From NCBI RefSeq assembly GCF_000425045.1, contig NZ_AULA01000009.1, positions 1 through 64,000 of the forward strand: a DNA stretch of 64,000 bases. The letters run 5' to 3'. Below, in pieces: positions 59,967 to 64,000 of the stretch (positions are counted from its first letter, which is position 1; each line of letters begins with the position of its first letter). A program made the translations under genes and the position numbers. The stretch comes from Acidaminococcus intestini DSM 21505 (GTDB lineage: Bacteria > Bacillota > Negativicutes > Acidaminococcales > Acidaminococcaceae). A model generated the notes under the pieces. It did not search any database, was not told where the DNA came from, and worked only from the letters and a program-made list of their open reading frames with translations.

Positions 59967-60920
59967 ATGAATCCTGAAATCAATGCTCGAAAGATTGCCA
60001 TTGTTGGCTGCGGTATGGTCGGGGCTACAAGTGCCTTTGCCCTGATGGAACAGGGACTTTTTTCGGAACTGGTCCTTGTCGATGTGAACCGGGAACGGGC
60101 GGAAGGGGAAGCCATGGATATCGGTCACGGCATGATCTTTGCGTCCCCTATGAACATCTACGCTGGAGACTATGATGATATCATGGATGCCTCCATCATT
60201 GTCATTACGGCGGGCGCCAGCCAGAAGGTGGGCGAAACGCGCCTTGATCTGGTAAAAAAGAATGCCGCCATTTTTAGCTCGATCATTCCTGAGATTGCCA
60301 AACGCAATTATCAAGGCATTCTCCTTATCGTGGCCAATCCCGTTGATATCCTGACCCATGTCGCGCAAAAGCTGTCCGGCTTTTCTCGGAGCCGCGTCTT
60401 TGGGAGCGGGACCGTCCTTGATACGGGCCGCCTTAAATATCTTTTGGGTCAGCACCTAGACGTGGATCCTCGGAACATTGATGCTTATATCATCGGAGAA
60501 CATGGTGACAGCGAAATCCCGGTTTGGAGCAGTGCCTATGTATCCGGTATGCCGCTCAGCCGCTTCTGCGAATTTCGCGGCCATCATGACCATAAAGCCT
60601 CCATGGAGCACTTGGCTCAGTCTGTCAAGGATAGTGCTTATGAAATCATCAAGAAGAAAAAGGCAACCTATTATGGCATTGCCATGGGGGTGCGCCGTAT
60701 CTGCAGTGCCATCATCCGAGATGAAAAGAGCGTGCTTCCTGTATCCGTTTATCTTGATGGGGAATTTGGCCTTTCGGGAGCAACCCTCAGCGTGCCTGCC
60801 ATCATAGGGGCCAAGGGGATTGAAAAAGTGGTTCCCATTTCCCTGAGCAAAGAAGAAGGAGACGCCCTGCAAAAGTCTGCCGAGATCCTTAAGGAAACAG
60901 CGGCCACAATTGGATATTGA
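59967..60920 (+). CDS. ldh: L-lactate dehydrogenase
   Basis: The 317-residue NAD enzyme interconverts pyruvate and lactate. It has IAIVGCGMVGATSAFAL for NAD, the substrate loop GASQKVGETRLDLVKKN with Gln and Arg, IVANPVDILTHV and the catalytic histidine in IIGEHGDSE. The loop glutamine favours lactate over malate. AAAGGAG precedes the ATG. It is monocistronic. Confidence 0.95.
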   Translation: MNPEINARKIAIVGCGMVGATSAFALMEQGLFSELVLVDVNRERAEGEAMDIGHGMIFASPMNIYAGDYDDIMDASIIVITAGASQKVGETRLDLVKKNAAIFSSIIPEIAKRNYQGILLIVANPVDILTHVAQKLSGFSRSRVFGSGTVLDTGRLKYLLGQHLDVDPRNIDAYIIGEHGDSEIPVWSSAYVSGMPLSRFCEFRGHHDHKASMEHLAQSVKDSAYEIIKKKKATYYGIAMGVRRICSAIIRDEKSVLPVSVYLDGEFGLSGATLSVPAIIGAKGIEKVVPISLSKEEGDALQKSAEILKETAATIGY

Positions 60921-60986
60921 GGCAATTTGAAAGCAAGGAAAAATCGCCCGATTCCTCCTAAAAAAGCATTCCAAGTGGTGCCTGAT

Positions 60987-60995
60987 ATGGTATAA
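60987..60995 (+). promoter_or_regulatory. Extended -10 promoter of murI
   Basis: TGGTATAAT lies 45 bp before the ATG. The -35 is weak. Confidence 0.6.
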
Positions 60996-61040
60996 TACCG
61001 GTTATGACTGATGTAGATGGTTAAATCTTGGAGGGATAGC

Positions 61041-61841
61041 ATGGAGAAGGATAGGCCCATTGGTGTCATTGATTCCGGTGTCGGCGGCCTGACGGTCCTC
61101 AAATGGTTGCAGAAGAAAATGCCCCACGAGCAGTTTATCTTTATCGGGGATACGGCCCGTACGCCTTACGGGGATCGGGCGCGGGAAGAAATCCAGCGGT
61201 TTGTGAAGGAAATGACCGATTGCTTGGCCCGTCGGAAGATCAAGGAACTGGTTGTTGCCTGCAATACCATTACGGTTCTTGGCCTTGATACGATTCGCAA
61301 TGGCTATGACTTTGATGTGATTGGCATGGCTAAGGGGGCGTCCAATATCAGGGAAGTCACCCATAACAATAAAGTCGGCTTTTTTGCGACGGACTTTACG
61401 GTTTCCACCGGGGCCCATAAGCGGGAAATCGAGCGTCTTGACCCCGGTGTTGAAGTGTTTGGCCTTGGCTGTCCAAAACTTGTGCCGCTCATTGAAAGTG
61501 AAAAATTTGGTCGTCCGGAAATGCAGGAAGCCATCAAGGAATATGTGGATGCCATGAAGGTCCATGGGATTGATACCCTCCTGCTGTCCTGTACGCACTA
61601 TCCTTTCCTCCACGATGAGATTGCGGCCGCTTTTGGACCTCAGGTGACGGTCCTTGATCCAGCGGAAATGACGACGGATGAGGCTATTAAGCATCTCCAA
61701 AACAAAGGACTCCTCAAAACAGAAGGGGAAGGATCCCTGGAAGTTTGCTTTACGGCGGATCTTGCCCGTTGCAAGCGGCTTGCTTCCCGTATGCTTGACC
61801 TGGCCCATGCCCGATTTCACCTGATTGACCTTGAGTCCTGA
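61041..61841 (+). CDS. murI: Glutamate racemase
   Basis: The 266-residue enzyme makes D-glutamate for peptidoglycan. IGVIDSGVGGLTVLK, the first catalytic cysteine in VVACNTITVLGLD and the second in LLSCTHYPFLHDE are all present. GGAGGG 6 bp before the ATG at 61041 fixes the start. An ATG-like start 24 bp earlier lacks support. Confidence 0.97.
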   Translation: MEKDRPIGVIDSGVGGLTVLKWLQKKMPHEQFIFIGDTARTPYGDRAREEIQRFVKEMTDCLARRKIKELVVACNTITVLGLDTIRNGYDFDVIGMAKGASNIREVTHNNKVGFFATDFTVSTGAHKREIERLDPGVEVFGLGCPKLVPLIESEKFGRPEMQEAIKEYVDAMKVHGIDTLLLSCTHYPFLHDEIAAAFGPQVTVLDPAEMTTDEAIKHLQNKGLLKTEGEGSLEVCFTADLARCKRLASRMLDLAHARFHLIDLES

Positions 61842-61865
61842 TTTGCGAAAAAATAAAGAGAAGGC

Positions 61866-61894
61866 TTGACCAACATCAGGGAATATGATAAAAT
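61866..61894 (+). promoter_or_regulatory. Promoter of tRNA-Thr
   Basis: TTGACC and TAAAAT with a 17-bp spacer, 12 bp before the tRNA. Confidence 0.82.
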
Positions 61895-61906
61895 TCATTC
61901 GTTAGT

Positions 61907-61982
61907 GCTACTGTAGCTCAGTTGGTAGAGCGGCTGATTCGTAATCAGCAGGTCGCAGGTTCAAATCCTGTCGGTAGCTCCA
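61907..61982 (+). tRNA. tRNA-Thr (anticodon CGT)
   Basis: A 76-nt cloverleaf reads GCTACTG...CGGTAGC-T-CCA. The anticodon stem GCTGA/TCAGC has loop TTCGTAA, so it reads ACG. The T-loop is TTCAAAT and CCA is encoded. Confidence 0.96.
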
Positions 61983-61994
61983 TCTTAAAAGATT

Positions 61995-62020
61995 GGCCCC
62001 CGGTTTCCGGGGGCCTTTTT
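61995..62020 (+). terminator. Terminator of tRNA-Thr
   Basis: GGCCCCCGG pairs with CCGGGGGCC around TTT, followed by TTTTT. Confidence 0.95.
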
Positions 62021-62146
62021 AGTGTCGTTTTTCTTTTAAGGCTACCTATGGATGACACTTATATCCTTCCCAGCAGGGACCGGAAAAGGTGACAATCCTC
62101 TGTAAATGGTGTAAAATAAAAAGACGTATCTATAAGGAGGAACACC

Positions 62147-63088
62147 ATGATTCGACGGAAAACTTCAGCCATTGTGGAGTCAGGCATCCTGGCGGCCATT
62201 GCGGTGATTTTTACCCTCATCGGCAATTATATTCCCGTTCTCGATGTTATCGTAAGCGTTTGGTGGCCCCTTCCTATCATCTTATGCGGAAGGCGTAATG
62301 GACTGATGTGGAGCGTCCTCTGCCTTTTGGTTACCGGTGCTGTTGTTGCTGTTCTCATCAGTCCCCTCCAGGCCGTTACCCAGGTCCTTATTCTGGGCAT
62401 CTTGGGCCTTGTCATGGGGGAAGGGATGCGGCGTCAGAAGTCCCCTGCCAGTGTCCTCTTATGGGGGAGTCTGGGGGCCCTTTTATCTGTTGTTCTCAGC
62501 GGCCTTGCAGCCTATTTCCTCATGGGCATCAATGTGGTGGAATCCTTTACCCATGCCATTGCGGAATCTGTTCAAATGACCAAGGACATCTATGATACGC
62601 TGGGGGTTTCCGGAATCATGACCACAGAATCCTTGGAACGGATGCAGCATATGCTGAGTCTCGTCCTTCCGGCTGGACTGCTCCTTAGCTGTCCCATTTC
62701 GGCCTTCGTCAATTATTGGGCGGCTCGGAAGGTCCTTTCCCGGTTAGGCGATCCCTACCCTTGGTTCCCTCCTTTTGCCACGTGGACCTTGCCGCGTTGG
62801 ATCTTGGGAGGGTACGGACTGGGTATGGCAACGCTGCTTTATTTTCGCGGAGATGAGACCAGCTATGGCTTCCTGGGAGGCTACACCCTTTTTACCGTGG
62901 CAAGCATGCTGCTCTTGCTGCAGGGACTCAGTGTGGTTCTTTGGTACGTACAGGTTCGGGGAAAACCGCGTTTTTGGTTTCCCTTGGCAGTCCTTACCAG
63001 TTTCGTGATTCCCCTTGTTTCCCAGTTCCTCGTGGTCATGGGAGCCATTGAGATGGTAACGGACCAGCGCAAACTGCGCAAAAGATAG
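62147..63088 (+). CDS. YybS-like DUF2232 membrane protein
   Basis: The 313-residue protein has about eight hydrophobic segments. IVESGILAAIAVIFTLIGNY, LDVIVSVWWPLPIILCGRRN and a later PxPW-F segment (GDPYPWFPPFATWTLPRWIL) fit YybS/DUF2232 proteins. The role is unknown. It precedes gdpP by 11 bp, the usual yybS-gdpP pairing near rplI and dnaB. AAGGAGG precedes the ATG. Confidence 0.87.
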   Translation: MIRRKTSAIVESGILAAIAVIFTLIGNYIPVLDVIVSVWWPLPIILCGRRNGLMWSVLCLLVTGAVVAVLISPLQAVTQVLILGILGLVMGEGMRRQKSPASVLLWGSLGALLSVVLSGLAAYFLMGINVVESFTHAIAESVQMTKDIYDTLGVSGIMTTESLERMQHMLSLVLPAGLLLSCPISAFVNYWAARKVLSRLGDPYPWFPPFATWTLPRWILGGYGLGMATLLYFRGDETSYGFLGGYTLFTVASMLLLLQGLSVVLWYVQVRGKPRFWFPLAVLTSFVIPLVSQFLVVMGAIEMVTDQRKLRKR

Positions 63089-63099
63089 GAGAATCGACC

Positions 63100-64000
63100 A
63101 TGAAAGACGAAGAACGAGCCAAATTATGGCGTACCCTTCGGGTCGCGGCGGCCATCCTCGGCACCCTTTGTGTCGTCTATGGCTTTTATGTTAACCAGGT
63201 GATTTGGACAGCTGCTGGTTTTACTGCTGTCCTTCTCGTCTATTATTTCAGTTCCCGCAGCAGTAAGCTCCGGGAGGCATGGTTCAACCATGCCATGACG
63301 ACGGTGGTGCGGAATATTGAGCGGGCCAACCATTACGCCGTTCAGCGCCTGCCTGTAGGAATTGCCGTATTTGATCAGGAAGGCCACTTACAGTGGAAAA
63401 ACCGACTCTTCAATGAGTACATCAATGTGGATGCCCCTTTGGGCTCCCTTTTTGATAAGATCCTGCCACCGCCGGAAAATAATTTTGCGACCCTCCGGGT
63501 CCGTGATTCCGATAAGAGCATCAAAATTGGCGACCGCATCTATTCCATGCTGGTCCGTCCCATCCAGACAACAGAAGAAGCTGGCAGTGACACGGGTGTT
63601 GTCATCTACCTGTATGATGTGACCAATAAGGAGCGGCAGCAACGCCGCTATGAGGATGAGCGCCCCGTTGTGGCTTATGTCCAGTTCGATAACTACGCCG
63701 ATGCCCTAAAGGGCCTCAATGAAAGTGACCGGGCAAGCCTGGTGGTTGCCATCACGAAGGCCATCAACTCCTGGGCGGAAGAAGTCAACGGTTATTCTCT
63801 TAAGTATTCTGAAGATCTCTATCTTGTAGGCATCAACAGGAAAGGTCTTGTCGATACCATCAATCGGAAGTTTCCCCTCCTTGACAAGGTACGGGAAATC
63901 AAGATCAATCCGCGGATTACACCGACCGTCAGTATTGGTGTGGCAAGCGGCATGAAGACCCTTTCGGAAATGGCTCAAAAGGCCCAGTCCTGTTTGGACC
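63100..64000 (+). CDS. gdpP: Cyclic-di-AMP phosphodiesterase GdpP, N-terminal part (cut by window edge)
   Basis: The visible 300 residues start MKDEERAKLWRTLRVAAAIL, with two membrane helices (about 13-45). A PAS-like domain follows (about 75-180, LPVGIAVFDQEGHLQWKNRL), then a degenerate GGDEF domain (from about 185, VAYVQFDNYADALKGLNESD, LKYSEDLYLVGINRKGL). The DHH-DHHA1 catalytic part is beyond the window. The whole enzyme cleaves c-di-AMP to pApA. AGGAG precedes the ATG at 63100. Confidence 0.93.
   Translation, partial: MKDEERAKLWRTLRVAAAILGTLCVVYGFYVNQVIWTAAGFTAVLLVYYFSSRSSKLREAWFNHAMTTVVRNIERANHYAVQRLPVGIAVFDQEGHLQWKNRLFNEYINVDAPLGSLFDKILPPPENNFATLRVRDSDKSIKIGDRIYSMLVRPIQTTEEAGSDTGVVIYLYDVTNKERQQRRYEDERPVVAYVQFDNYADALKGLNESDRASLVVAITKAINSWAEEVNGYSLKYSEDLYLVGINRKGLVDTINRKFPLLDKVREIKINPRITPTVSIGVASGMKTLSEMAQKAQSCLD

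Noticed and set aside
1-64000. CRISPR array
   Set aside because: I saw no regularly spaced direct repeats with unique spacers and no cas-like genes.

Overview
The window is the replication-origin region of a diderm Firmicute of the class Negativicutes, most likely Acidaminococcaceae-like. This is inferred from gene content, not from a database search. The origin genes have the Firmicute order (dnaA, dnaN, recF, remB, gyrB, gyrA on one arm; rpmH, rnpA, yidD, yidC, jag, mnmE, mnmG, rsmG, parA, parB on the other). An SLH-domain porin and a lipid A-type phosphoethanolamine transferase point to an outer membrane tethered to peptidoglycan.

Layout. 1-316 is the 3' end of an IS3-family element. 348-12092 is the leftward replication arm: a YbjN-like gene, a DnaA-box cluster, gyrA, a TauE-type exporter, thiN, gyrB, remB, dciA with a zinc ribbon, recF, dnaN and dnaA. 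Box-rich spacers lie on both sides of dnaA (10241-10517 and 11895-12737). tRNA-Gly and about 11 kb of metabolic genes then separate oriC from rpmH: an exported esterase, a 27-codon small ORF, xpt with a xanthine-type permease and an AEC carrier, an internally deleted ISL3 element, a glutamyl-amide hydrolase with an AGCS symporter and a divergent MerR-methyltransferase regulator, EptA, and a second hydrolase. 24.7-31.1 kb is the rpmH to rsmG cluster. 31.2-32.5 kb is a small, partly decayed island (XRE regulator, two unknown ORFs, a YkgJ-like gene that has lost most of its cysteines).

32.5-37.8 kb holds metQ, a MetE-like methyltransferase and parA-parB-DUF554. Four perfect parS sites lie at 33.4, 35.16, 35.25 and 40.55 kb. 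38-52 kb is mixed envelope and metabolic content: a GNAT enzyme, the SLH porin, an epimerase with an ArnT-like glycosyltransferase, a two-component system, a LysR gene, a copper-amine-oxidase-N-like protein, a membrane protein with a split PepSY domain, a CMD-cupin fusion, an AONS-type enzyme and asparaginase. 52.9-55.8 kb holds an exported proline-rich protein and two overlapping paralogous GTPases resembling immunity-related (IRG) GTPases, which I consider the best candidate for an undescribed system. 55.8-64 kb has an AbgB-type amidohydrolase, LysR with a divergent GntP permease, ldh, murI, tRNA-Thr, a YybS-like protein and the start of gdpP, a usual origin-proximal neighbour.

Many promoters use an extended -10 (TGNTATAAT). 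Several terminators are very long perfect hairpins, two of which contain a gene's stop codon.
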